37,090 bases of DNA. Source: CAWUIO01 sp963922455 (lineage in GTDB: Bacteria; Bacteroidota; Bacteroidia; Cytophagales; Microscillaceae). Position 1 is the first letter of the stretch; every line of letters starts with the position of its first letter. The notes beneath the pieces were generated by a model. That model was not told the origin of the DNA and ran no database searches. It was given only the letters and a program-made list of their open reading frames with translations. The stretch covers positions 1 through 37,090 of the forward strand of contig CAWUIO010000067.1 of NCBI GenBank assembly GCA_963922455.1, written 5' to 3'. This document shows positions 24,665-33,368 of this stretch, piece by piece. Position numbers and translations under genes: made by a program.

Positions 24665-27600
24665 ATGAACCAACGTGCCCAACACATCCTCCGGTATGCC
24701 CTATTTATACCCATATTTTTCTTTGCCCTCAATGTAAAAGCCCAAAATCAAAAGCCTATGAAAAACTCCGATGAGTTTTACGATCTTGCCTGGAAGAAGA
24801 TCGATTCGCTTCGGGACAAACAACTGCCCCAATCGGCCTTAGACGAAGTCAATAAAGTATACCAAAAGGCCCAAAAAGAAGGCAATTCTGACCAATTGGT
24901 GAAGGCCTTAATTCATCGGATGGCTTTTGATCAGTGGGTTCAGGAATCTAGTGAAGCTCTCTGGTTGAAAAACTTACGAGCCGAATTGGGCCAGGCGTCC
25001 TTCCCGGTAAAACCCCTGCTCCATTCTATGCTAGGAGAAATGTTTTGGGGATATTACGAGCAAAACCGGTATCGTATTTATGACAGAACGGCAACGGTAA
25101 ATTTTGACCCCGATGATATCGAGACCTGGGATGTACGCCGTTTGATTGAAGCCAGCCTTTTCCATTACAAGGCTTCCTTAGAAAATCCCGAAGCCTTGCA
25201 AAAGCAAGCCCTAGCAGAAGTCTACGATGAGATTATCATACCAGGAGGTACCCGGGAACGCCAAATCCGTCATAGTTTGTATGACTTTTTAGCCCATCGA
25301 GCTTTGCAGGTTTTCCAAAGTTCAGAGCCTTCCATTACGCGCCCCGCCTACGCATTTGAAATAGATGACTTAGATTTCTTGGCCCCTCGCTCCGAATTTA
25401 TCCAACTAAAGCTAGATCAAAGAGATTCTTTATCTTTTGAGCGCCAAACCCTGGCAATTTTTCAGGAGCTGCTTAAAATTCATATGGCGGCCAATAATAT
25501 AGATTCCTATCTTGAAGCCGACCTGCTCCGATTACGCTATGTATATGACAATCTAAAACATGAAGGCAAAGATGAGTCTTACGAAATGGCTTTGCTTTTA
25601 TTGTCGGAAGATGCCGAAAAATCGCCTCTGTATACCCTTGTGCAGCATCAATTGGCAGTCTTCTATCAAAAAAAGGGGGAGACTTATGATCCCCTAAGCG
25701 CAAGCAAGCACCAATGGGACCTTAAGAAAGCCCGTGAAATTGCGGAGCAAGCCGTCCAGGCCTATCCTGAGTCACCTGGTGCCAAGGAATGCCAAAGCCT
25801 AATCCAAGAGATCGAGCGCAAATCGCTCAAGATACAGGTGGAAAGCTTGTACCCTTCGGGCCTAACTGCCCCAGCCTTGATCGAGTTTAAAAACTTTGAT
25901 CAACTCTATTGGCGGCTTATCCCCGTAAAAGAGGGCGATGAAAAAGCAATTGAGAAAAGCAAAGCTGATAACTACAATCAGAAAATCATAAAGTTTTATC
26001 GCCAACGTAAGGCAGTACACACTTGGGAGACAAAATTACCCGATCCGGGCGACCACCAAACCCACCGGGTAGAAGAAAAAATACCTGGCTTAAATCTAGG
26101 GAAGTACATCATCCTAGCGAGTTCTTCTTCCGAATTAGATTATCAAGGAAATGTAGTAGCCTACACTACTATACAAGTCAGCAACTTGAGTTATATCAAG
26201 CGACAAGATAACAATGTAGGAAAAAAGCAAGAACTATATATTCTTAACCGGGCCAGTGGCCACCCCGTTGTGGGGGCGAGGATAGAAGTGTTTTCTAGAA
26301 AGTACAATTACAAATCTGGACGCTATGTCGAAACCAAGGTAGGGGAGCAGCAAAGTGATAAACAGGGGAAAGTAGTCATCCTCAACCCCAAAAAGGATAA
26401 GGGAGGGCAGGACTACCAACTTAAAATATATAAAGATACCGATGCTCTACTACCAGTGGATAACCTCTACTTCTACGAGTATTATAATCGGGATAATTTA
26501 GTAAGGCCTAAAGCCCACTTTTTTCAGGACCGGAAAATCTACCGCCCTGGGCAAACTGTCTACTTCAAGGCTATTTTAATTAGCGGGAACGGGGAGCAAA
26601 ACGAACTTCTCAAAAACTTCAAAACGGCCGTATCCCTTTATGATGTCAATGGGCAGTTGGTCAAAGAGCAAATCTTTACCTCCAACGATTATGGCACCAT
26701 TTCGGGTAGCTTCCAAGCACCCGACCAGGGACTCACCGGAACGATGCGCTTGGAAGCCCGGGCAGAGGAAGATATGGAAGAGTTGAGCCATACCGTAGCA
26801 TCTGGGGAGACACTATACAGAATTGCCCGAAACTATAATGTATCGGTTCAGGAATTAAAACGCTGGAACCAACTCAACTCAGACGCTATTCGTGCGGGCA
26901 TGCTGTTAAAAGTTCGGCAAAAGACGGATGGATGGTCAATGGGCCAAAGCAATTTTTCGGTAGAGGAGTACAAAAGGCCCAAATTTGAGGTGAGTTTTGA
27001 GCCTCTGGAAGGCAGCTTCCGGCTTAACGATACGATTAAATTGGTGGGTAAAGCCAAGGCTTATTCGGGAGCCAATATTGACGGAGCAGAGGTCACGTAT
27101 ACTGTTACCCGGGAAGTAACGCTGCCCTATTGGTGGTATTATTGGCGAGGCTTCCCGAGTGGAAGTAATAGCCAGCAATTAAGTCAAGGCACTGCCACCA
27201 CCGACGAAAACGGAGAGTTTATCATCGAGTTTCCGGCCCAACCCGACCTGGATTTTAAAAAAGAGGATTCTCCCACCTTCACATTCAAAGTGAATGCCGA
27301 TGTAACCGACCTAAACGGGGAAACCAGAACAGGCAACACGGGTGTGAGAGTAGCCTATCAAGCTTTATCCTTGGACCTGTCCGTACCCCACCAAATTGAT
27401 TTGGCTTCAGAAATAAAACCCTGGGATATTAAAAGCCAGAATATGGCTGGTATTTACCAAGCCAGTCAAGGGAGCATTACCGCTCGTCCTTTACAAAAAC
27501 CAGAAAGGGCCCTCAAGACGCGTTTGTGGACCCAGCCCGATACTTTTCTTTATTCTCAGGCGGAGTGGTGGGATGCCCTGCCCAACTACCCTTATAAAGA

Positions 27601-30600
27601 TGAAGGCAATACCCGCTACTGGAAACCTGGGGAGGTGGTTTGGGAATACAATTTTAATACTGAAGATACCGCTAAGGTGCTACCTCCCGATTTAACCCAA
27701 TGGCCAAGCGGGACGTACCTGTTTGAGATTGCATCCAAAGATAGCTACGGAGAATCCGTTTTAAACAAGTACTATGTGGAGGTACTCAACTCAAGGTCCA
27801 AGGATGTAGCTATTCCGTCGATTGTGGAGTTTAAGGCTTTAAACACCTGGGGCGAGCCCGGAGAGGAAGCCCAATTATTAGTGGGTTCTAGCGAGTCGGG
27901 AGTCCGTGTTTTGTATGAAGTGGAGCACCAAGGGGAGTTTTTGAGTAGCGAATGGCTGGATGTGAGCCGGGAACAACGCGAATTACGCATCCCGATAAAG
28001 GAAGAATATCGTGGAAACTTCACGGTATATTTGACTGCCGTTCGGGGCAACCGGTTTTACAAATCCCAAGAAGTTATTTTTGTGCCCCGTTCTGATAAAA
28101 AACTAGATATTAGCCTGGAAACCTTCCGGGATAAATTACAACCTGGCCAGAAAGAAGAATGGCGTTTGCGGGTAAAAGGACCCCAAGGCGAAAAAGTAGC
28201 CGCCGAAATGGTCGCCACTCTCTACGATGCATCCCTAGATGAGTTTAAATCCAATGCTTTCGGTTTTAATATTTATCGGTCTTATTATGCCAACTATTAT
28301 TGGTCGCCCGGGGAGAACTTCCAAAATCAAGACCTCAACATCTATCAGCGGAATTGGAATGATTATGTAAGAGGATATAGCTACAGCTATGACGAACTCG
28401 ATTGGTTTGGCTACTCCACATATGGCTATGGTTTTGGCATAGCCGGGGGAGTGATGTTGGAAGATGCTGTCACGACTGGGGCCGTACGCAGTAGGGCCGC
28501 TGTGCCTATGATGGCCAAAGGGGGGGCAGAACCCGAAGCCGATGAGGTTGAAAGGGAAAGAAACTTGAATGAACCAACTTCTGAGTCCAAAAATATAGGA
28601 GGTGAAAATCCTCCCCCCCCACCCGGCAAACCCGAAAACCCAGAGGATGACGGTGGCCTGGGCGGAGTAAAAGCCCGTACCAATTTCCAGGAAACCGCCT
28701 TCTTCTTCCCCGAACTCAAAACCGACGCGCAAGGCGAAGTTATCTTATCCTTTACCATCCCCGAAGCCCTGACCCGGTGGAAATTATTGGGGATGGCCCA
28801 TACCCCCGATCTGAAATTTGGTTTTGTCCAAGGCGAAACCCTCACCCAAAAAGATTTGATGGTGGTGCCTAACCCCCCTCGTTTCTTCCGGGAAGGAGAT
28901 CAAATCCGTTTCTCAGCCAAAGTGACCAACCTGTCTGACAAAGAATTAGAAGGAGAAGCCCAATTGAATATGCGGGAGGCCATCCTGGATAAAAAGTTTG
29001 ACGAAGCAACGGGTAATCATACCCCCCGTCAATCCTTCACGTTGGCTCCGGGACGAAGTACGGTACTGCACTGGGATTTGAAGATTCCTGCCGAAGCCCA
29101 GGCCTTAAGTTACCGGGCCGTAGCCAAAGCGGGTAAGTTTTCCGATGGAGAGGAAATGACGATCCCGGTACTTACCAACCGGATGCTGGTCACCGAGACC
29201 ATGCCTCTTCCCGTACGAGGAAACGAGTCCAAAACCTTTACGATGGACAAACTACTTTCCAGCAATGAATCCAACACCCTTCAGCATCAAGGCGTGACCT
29301 TGGAGTTTACCTCCAACCCCGCGTGGTATGCCGTGCAAGCCCTGCCTTACTTGATGGAGTTTCCGCACGAATGTGCCGAGCAATTGTTTAGCCGGGTATA
29401 TGCCAACAGCCTAGCCGCCCATATCGCCAATTCAAACCCCAAAATACAAGCGGTATTTCAGGAGTGGAAAGATATTAGTCCGGATGCTTTGCTTTCCAAT
29501 TTGGACAAAAACACTGAGCTAAAAAGTATCATCCTCGAGGAAACCCCCTGGATCTGGCAAGCCAATAATGAGGCCGAGCGCAAGCGTAAGATAGGCCTTC
29601 TCTTTGACCTCAACCGCATGGGCAATGAGCTAGCCAAGGCCGTTCGCAAACTCAAAGAAAAACAAGTAGCGAGTGGGGCTTGGACCTGGTTTGAAGGTAT
29701 GCGCGAAGACCGCTACCTGACCCAGCACATCGTGACCGGCCTAGGACACCTAGACCACTTGGGGGTCAACGTGCAAGACAAGAATGGGGACATAAAAGAT
29801 ATGCTCTACCGGGCCCTTCCGTATCTCGACCGGGAATTGCAAGAGGATTACCAGGAGCTTCTCAAACGCGTAAAAAAAGGCCTCACGAAGCTCTCAGATA
29901 ATCACTTGGGCTATATGCAAATCCAATATATGTATGCCCGGAGTTATTTCCCTGAGCAAGCCATCCCCAAAGAGGCTCAGGAAGCATTAAAATACTACCA
30001 AGGACAAGCTGAGCAATACTGGACTACCAAAAACCGCTATATGCAAGGGATGATTGCCTTGGCCTTACACCGTTTTGATATGCCCAAAACCCCTCAAGAT
30101 ATTGTCAAGTCCTTGCGCGAAAGGGCCCTGGTATCTGAAGAGATGGGAATGTATTGGAAAAGCAAGCCGGGCTATTACTGGTACCAAGCTCCCATCGAGA
30201 CCCAAGCCTTGATGGTAGAAGTTTTTGATGAAGTAGCCCAGGACACCCGGGCCGTAGATGACTTAAAGACCTGGCTTCTCAAACAAAAGCAAACCCAAGA
30301 TTGGAAGACTACCAAGGCCACAGCCGAGGCCTGTTATGCACTTTTGCTCCGAGGTGAAAATTGGCTAGAACAAGACCCTAAGGTGAGTATACAGGTAGGT
30401 AACTTTACCATCAATCCCTATGCAGAGTCTTCCACTCAATCGGTAGAAGCCGGCACGGGCTACTTCCAGCAAGTTTGGAAAGGGGAGGAAGTGGATGCTT
30501 CCATGGGTAAGGTCACGGTCAACAAACCCAGCGAAGGAGTTGCCTGGGGCGCCCTCTACTGGCAGTATTTTGAACAACTTGATAAAATCACAGCTGCCGA

Positions 30601-31030
30601 GACGCCTCTCAAGCTCAAAAAGCAACTCTTTCTTCAAAAAGCCAGTGATGCCGGGCCGGTCTTAGAGCCTATCACGGCCTCTCGTGCTCTGCAAGTGGGC
30701 GACTTAGTCAAAGTACGAATTGAGCTGCGGGTTGACCGTATGATGGAATATGTACACATGAAAGATATGCGGGCCTCCGGTTTAGAACCGATCAATGTAC
30801 TTTCCGGCGGACGGTATCAGGATGGCTTGTACTATTACGAAAGTACCCGAGACGCCGCCACCCACTTCTTTATGGGGTACCTGCCCAAAGGAACTTATGT
30901 CTTTGAGTACCCTCTACGAGTGAGCCAGGCGGGTAACTTCTCCAATGGAGTAACCAGCATCCAATGTATGTACGCTCCAGAATTTGCCAGCCATTCCGAA
31001 GGAATTCGTCTTGAGGTGAAGGGAGAATAG
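24665..31030 (+). CDS. Alpha-2-macroglobulin family protein with LysM-like insertion
   Basis: This 2121-aa exported protein has a signal peptide ending VKAQ (about residue 27) and no lipobox. An N-terminal helical region (to about 385) precedes macroglobulin domains. The MG2-like part (about 610-700) contains FFQDRKIYRPGQTVYFKAI. A LysM-like segment (about 709-757, HTVASGETLYRIARNYNVS) interrupts the array, and MG domains resume at SVEEYKRPKFEV. A Tyr-rich bait-like region and a proline-rich stretch lie near 1315, then the A2M domain (TAFFFPELKTDAQGEVILSF, about 1340-1380). The thioester motif CAEQ is intact (C1570-Q1573). A receptor-like C-terminus follows. Such proteins trap proteases in the envelope. 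The usual pbpC partner is not adjacent. A C8 run at 28613-28620 lies in the coding region. Confidence 0.93.
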   Translation: MNQRAQHILRYALFIPIFFFALNVKAQNQKPMKNSDEFYDLAWKKIDSLRDKQLPQSALDEVNKVYQKAQKEGNSDQLVKALIHRMAFDQWVQESSEALWLKNLRAELGQASFPVKPLLHSMLGEMFWGYYEQNRYRIYDRTATVNFDPDDIETWDVRRLIEASLFHYKASLENPEALQKQALAEVYDEIIIPGGTRERQIRHSLYDFLAHRALQVFQSSEPSITRPAYAFEIDDLDFLAPRSEFIQLKLDQRDSLSFERQTLAIFQELLKIHMAANNIDSYLEADLLRLRYVYDNLKHEGKDESYEMALLLLSEDAEKSPLYTLVQHQLAVFYQKKGETYDPLSASKHQWDLKKAREIAEQAVQAYPESPGAKECQSLIQEIERKSLKIQVESLYPSGLTAPALIEFKNFDQLYWRLIPVKEGDEKAIEKSKADNYNQKIIKFYRQRKAVHTWETKLPDPGDHQTHRVEEKIPGLNLGKYIILASSSSELDYQGNVVAYTTIQVSNLSYIKRQDNNVGKKQELYILNRASGHPVVGARIEVFSRKYNYKSGRYVETKVGEQQSDKQGKVVILNPKKDKGGQDYQLKIYKDTDALLPVDNLYFYEYYNRDNLVRPKAHFFQDRKIYRPGQTVYFKAILISGNGEQNELLKNFKTAVSLYDVNGQLVKEQIFTSNDYGTISGSFQAPDQGLTGTMRLEARAEEDMEELSHTVASGETLYRIARNYNVSVQELKRWNQLNSDAIRAGMLLKVRQKTDGWSMGQSNFSVEEYKRPKFEVSFEPLEGSFRLNDTIKLVGKAKAYSGANIDGAEVTYTVTREVTLPYWWYYWRGFPSGSNSQQLSQGTATTDENGEFIIEFPAQPDLDFKKEDSPTFTFKVNADVTDLNGETRTGNTGVRVAYQALSLDLSVPHQIDLASEIKPWDIKSQNMAGIYQASQGSITARPLQKPERALKTRLWTQPDTFLYSQAEWWDALPNYPYKDEGNTRYWKPGEVVWEYNFNTEDTAKVLPPDLTQWPSGTYLFEIASKDSYGESVLNKYYVEVLNSRSKDVAIPSIVEFKALNTWGEPGEEAQLLVGSSESGVRVLYEVEHQGEFLSSEWLDVSREQRELRIPIKEEYRGNFTVYLTAVRGNRFYKSQEVIFVPRSDKKLDISLETFRDKLQPGQKEEWRLRVKGPQGEKVAAEMVATLYDASLDEFKSNAFGFNIYRSYYANYYWSPGENFQNQDLNIYQRNWNDYVRGYSYSYDELDWFGYSTYGYGFGIAGGVMLEDAVTTGAVRSRAAVPMMAKGGAEPEADEVERERNLNEPTSESKNIGGENPPPPPGKPENPEDDGGLGGVKARTNFQETAFFFPELKTDAQGEVILSFTIPEALTRWKLLGMAHTPDLKFGFVQGETLTQKDLMVVPNPPRFFREGDQIRFSAKVTNLSDKELEGEAQLNMREAILDKKFDEATGNHTPRQSFTLAPGRSTVLHWDLKIPAEAQALSYRAVAKAGKFSDGEEMTIPVLTNRMLVTETMPLPVRGNESKTFTMDKLLSSNESNTLQHQGVTLEFTSNPAWYAVQALPYLMEFPHECAEQLFSRVYANSLAAHIANSNPKIQAVFQEWKDISPDALLSNLDKNTELKSIILEETPWIWQANNEAERKRKIGLLFDLNRMGNELAKAVRKLKEKQVASGAWTWFEGMREDRYLTQHIVTGLGHLDHLGVNVQDKNGDIKDMLYRALPYLDRELQEDYQELLKRVKKGLTKLSDNHLGYMQIQYMYARSYFPEQAIPKEAQEALKYYQGQAEQYWTTKNRYMQGMIALALHRFDMPKTPQDIVKSLRERALVSEEMGMYWKSKPGYYWYQAPIETQALMVEVFDEVAQDTRAVDDLKTWLLKQKQTQDWKTTKATAEACYALLLRGENWLEQDPKVSIQVGNFTINPYAESSTQSVEAGTGYFQQVWKGEEVDASMGKVTVNKPSEGVAWGALYWQYFEQLDKITAAETPLKLKKQLFLQKASDAGPVLEPITASRALQVGDLVKVRIELRVDRMMEYVHMKDMRASGLEPINVLSGGRYQDGLYYYESTRDAATHFFMGYLPKGTYVFEYPLRVSQAGNFSNGVTSIQCMYAPEFASHSEGIRLEVKGE

Positions 31031-31051
31031 GAATAAGGAGTCTATAAAAGG

Positions 31052-31081
31052 AATCGCCCTGCGGAGTGGGGCGATTTTTTT
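31052..31081 (+). terminator. Intrinsic terminator after the alpha-2-macroglobulin gene
   Basis: AATCGCCC pairs with GGGCGATT around a 9-nt loop and is followed by seven T residues. It starts 21 bases after the stop codon. Confidence 0.9.
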
Positions 31082-31228
31082 GGGCCCTAGCCCTAAGCCA
31101 TGCTTAAATTTTACGAGGAACTTGCCCCCGCAGAATATTTTTCCTAAAAACTAGGAAATTTCAAAAATTATTAGTCATTTTCGTAGTGTGGATTGTCTAC
31201 AATTCTTGAAAACCAAAAGCATAGATTC

Positions 31229-32101
31229 ATGAGCGTATTAGTCGATAAAGATTCCAAAGTATTGGTGCAAGGCTTCACCGGATCGGAGGGAACATTTCAC
31301 GCCGGGCAGATGATTGAGTACGGAACCACCGTAGTAGGAGGGGTAACCCCGGGTAAAGGAGGGCAAACGCACCTTGACCGTCCGGTATTTAATACCGTAG
31401 AAGCCTGCGTTAAGGAGACCGGGGCCGATGTATCCATTATTTTTGTCCCCCCACCATTTGCTGCCGATGCCATTATGGAAGCCGCCGATGCCGGGGTGAA
31501 GGTAATTATCTGTATTACCGAAGGGATTCCTACCCAAGATATGATGTATGCCAAGGAGTTTTTGAATGGAAGTGGAGCAAGACTCATTGGGCCTAACTGT
31601 CCGGGGGTTATGACGCCAGGAGGAGCCAAAGTAGGGATTATGCCAGCCTTTATTCACAACCCAGGAACCATCGGTATTGTGTCCCGATCGGGAACCCTTA
31701 CCTACGAAGCCGTAGATCAAATCACTAAAGCGGGATTAGGCCAATCTACCTGTATCGGAATCGGGGGAGATCCTATCATCGGAACTACGACCAAAGAAGC
31801 CGTTGAGCTATTGATGCACGATGACGGTACTGAGGGCATCATTATGATCGGAGAGATCGGAGGAAGTATGGAAGCCGAAGCGGCCTACTGGATCAAAGAA
31901 AACCCGCACAAGCCTGTGGTTGGATTTATTGCCGGACAAACGGCTCCCAAAGGAAGAAGAATGGGGCACGCCGGGGCAATCATTGGAGGAAAAGATGATA
32001 CCGCCGAGGCCAAGATGCGTATTATGGAAGAATGTGGCTTGCACGTAGTACAGTCACCTGCCGATATCGGCGCGACCATGGTCAAAGCCTTAGGAAAGTA
32101 A
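31229..32101 (+). CDS. sucD: Succinate-CoA ligase (succinyl-CoA synthetase), alpha subunit
   Basis: SucD is the CoA-binding, phosphohistidine-carrying subunit of the TCA-cycle enzyme that interconverts succinyl-CoA and succinate with nucleotide triphosphate formation. Family motifs are VLVQGFTGSEGTFHA, GGVTPGKGG, LIGPNCPGVMTPG, SRSGTLTYEAV, IGGDPIIGT and GEIGG. The active-site histidine is H247 in RMGHAGAIIGG, matching His246 of E. coli. The 290-aa length from the ATG at 31229 is standard; the in-frame TTG at 31193 would add an atypical extension. The beta subunit gene sucC is not in the window, as is common in Bacteroidota. Confidence 0.97.
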   Translation: MSVLVDKDSKVLVQGFTGSEGTFHAGQMIEYGTTVVGGVTPGKGGQTHLDRPVFNTVEACVKETGADVSIIFVPPPFAADAIMEAADAGVKVIICITEGIPTQDMMYAKEFLNGSGARLIGPNCPGVMTPGGAKVGIMPAFIHNPGTIGIVSRSGTLTYEAVDQITKAGLGQSTCIGIGGDPIIGTTTKEAVELLMHDDGTEGIIMIGEIGGSMEAEAAYWIKENPHKPVVGFIAGQTAPKGRRMGHAGAIIGGKDDTAEAKMRIMEECGLHVVQSPADIGATMVKALGK

Positions 32102-32105
32102 ACGA

Positions 32106-32135
32106 TCAAAAAAGTCCGGTTACCAGGCCGGGCTT
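32106..32135. terminator. Terminator between sucD and the tail-anchored protein gene
   Basis: AAGTCCGG pairs with CCGGGCTT around an 8-nt loop. On the minus strand it is followed by six U residues and begins directly after the stop of the minus-strand gene, which supports that gene being real. On the plus strand the T-run is broken, so sucD termination here would be weaker. Confidence 0.75.
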
Positions 32136-32138
32136 CCT

Positions 32139-32507
32139 TTATATCGTACCCAACATGGAGATTTGATAAATCACTAAAAGTAGGGTACCCACCAATCCCC
32201 AAACTACCCTTTTCCAAGGAGTACTTTGTATCTGAGTAGGAATGCTGGCGCTACGATACTTGGAAGTAATTTCCTGAATATTACTTTCCGGCCGGGCCGT
32301 CTCGGTATGAAGGGTAGAAAGTGTTCGGGGAAAAAGCTCACTCAATAAGGATTTATTAGGCTCCCGGATCGCTTCATTCACATTTTGAAAGCGCTGTACG
32401 ATATTTCGAATAGTCGCATTACGGATGGGAGGGCGCCCTGCCGGATCTTCAAAACGGATTGAATTTATTTTAGATCGGGTCATACGTTGTGCCGTGATAG
32501 TTTTCAT
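32139..32507 (-). CDS. Small tail-anchored membrane protein, unknown
   Basis: This 122-aa protein has a basic, polar N-terminal part (residues 1-98, Arg-rich: RPPIRNATIRNIVQRFQNV) and one hydrophobic segment close to the C-terminus (VVWGLVGTLLLVIYQISML). It would therefore be a tail-anchored inner-membrane protein with its bulk in the cytoplasm. I recognise no family. Support for a real gene: a clean ATG, a plausible membrane segment, and an intrinsic terminator immediately after the stop. It is convergent with sucD and upstream of nothing on its strand except that terminator. Confidence 0.65.
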   Translation of the reverse strand: MKTITAQRMTRSKINSIRFEDPAGRPPIRNATIRNIVQRFQNVNEAIREPNKSLLSELFPRTLSTLHTETARPESNIQEITSKYRSASIPTQIQSTPWKRVVWGLVGTLLLVIYQISMLGTI

Positions 32508-32690
32508 AAATGTTTCGGTTGATCATGAATTGATCGCAAAAAATTAAACTTTTTCCAGTCTAAAAAATATTTTTTGTAAAAGCCCTTGTTTCCTGTGTAA
32601 GGAAATGATTCCTATTTGTCGTGTTTTTGGGACGATCTAAGCGTTTAGGGTAGTTATTCATACCCATAAATAAAGCTTTCTATCCTCGGC

Positions 32691-33026
32691 TTAGTCTCGC
32701 GGGCGCCGTTTTCCCCAGATCTTTTTTTCCGTATCGAGATAAATTTCCATGTTTTCCCGAATTGTAATTTGACAAGATAAGCGTGAGTAACCGAAGCGAT
32801 AGGCCAATGAATCGTGCCAATGTTCTGGGGGAGGTTCGGGCTTGGCAATCCAGACCCCACAGGTGGCACATAGGCCTCTTCCACCACAATTGAGGGTGCG
32901 GCAGGCTGGCGCGTGGGGACTCATGCCCCTTTGAATTAACTGTTTTCTGAGATTACTGCCTCGGGCAATTTCCCATTCCTGCCACTGCTCGCCCTGATAA
33001 ACCCGGAGGGTACAAACGGAATCCAT
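32691..33026 (-). CDS. 2Fe-2S ferredoxin-like protein
   Basis: This 111-aa protein has the plant-type ferredoxin cluster pattern C47-GGRGL-C53-AT-C56 and a distant C85 (RLSCQ), giving the four ligands. C42 is an additional cysteine nearby. The N-terminal beta strand, the helix (GSNLRKQLIQRG) and the C-terminal tail fit a stand-alone 2Fe-2S ferredoxin domain. It should act as a cytoplasmic electron carrier. No reductase or oxygenase partner is adjacent, so its redox partner is not shown. The last residues are strongly basic. Confidence 0.88.
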   Translation of the reverse strand: MDSVCTLRVYQGEQWQEWEIARGSNLRKQLIQRGMSPHAPACRTLNCGGRGLCATCGVWIAKPEPPPEHWHDSLAYRFGYSRLSCQITIRENMEIYLDTEKKIWGKRRPRD

Positions 33027-33081
33027 ATGCAGCTTTTATTGGTAAAAGAGATAAGTCGCTCCATTGTTTTCCCAAATTTTT

Positions 33082-33211
33082 GGGGCTGCCCCCGGCGATG
33101 GGCCATGGTTTAGCATGTTTGTAGAGAGTGCCGCCGGGGTCGGGCTCTCGCTACTCGCCGGCCCCAGCGCCAACCAGCGGCGGGCTCAAACATGCGCTCC
33201 ATCCCTCAGCC
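33082..33211 (+). repeat. Dispersed structured repeat, copy I (CAGCC subfamily)
   Basis: This plus-strand copy runs from ggggctgcccc to ccctcagcc. The inner stem is CCCCGGCG/CGCCGGGG, and the middle has the gccggccccagcgc and cagcggcggg variant. It is intergenic between the ferredoxin 5' end and the regulator 3' end. The remaining gap, 33027-33081 and 33212-33368, shows no gene or clear terminator. Confidence 0.9.
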
Positions 33212-33368
33212 TTTTTTGAGAGAGGATTTGCCTAGCGAAAATGTAGATTTTAGGCGCTGAGGGTGTATTGTTTGAAGGAATAACTGGGCTATTGCTGATA
33301 AATTTTACCTACTTAGGTTCTAGAAGGGAAGGCTTGCTGCCCAAAATTAATCTCAAACAGTTTCTTAT

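Noticed and set aside
28235..28732. 165-aa minus-strand ORF opposite the macroglobulin gene
   Set aside because: It lies antisense within a clearly coding region and its composition reflects the Tyr/Gly- and Pro-rich codons on the plus strand.
31193..31228. TTG start extending SucD by 12 residues
   Set aside because: The extension is not family-like; MSVLVDKD at 31229 gives the standard length.
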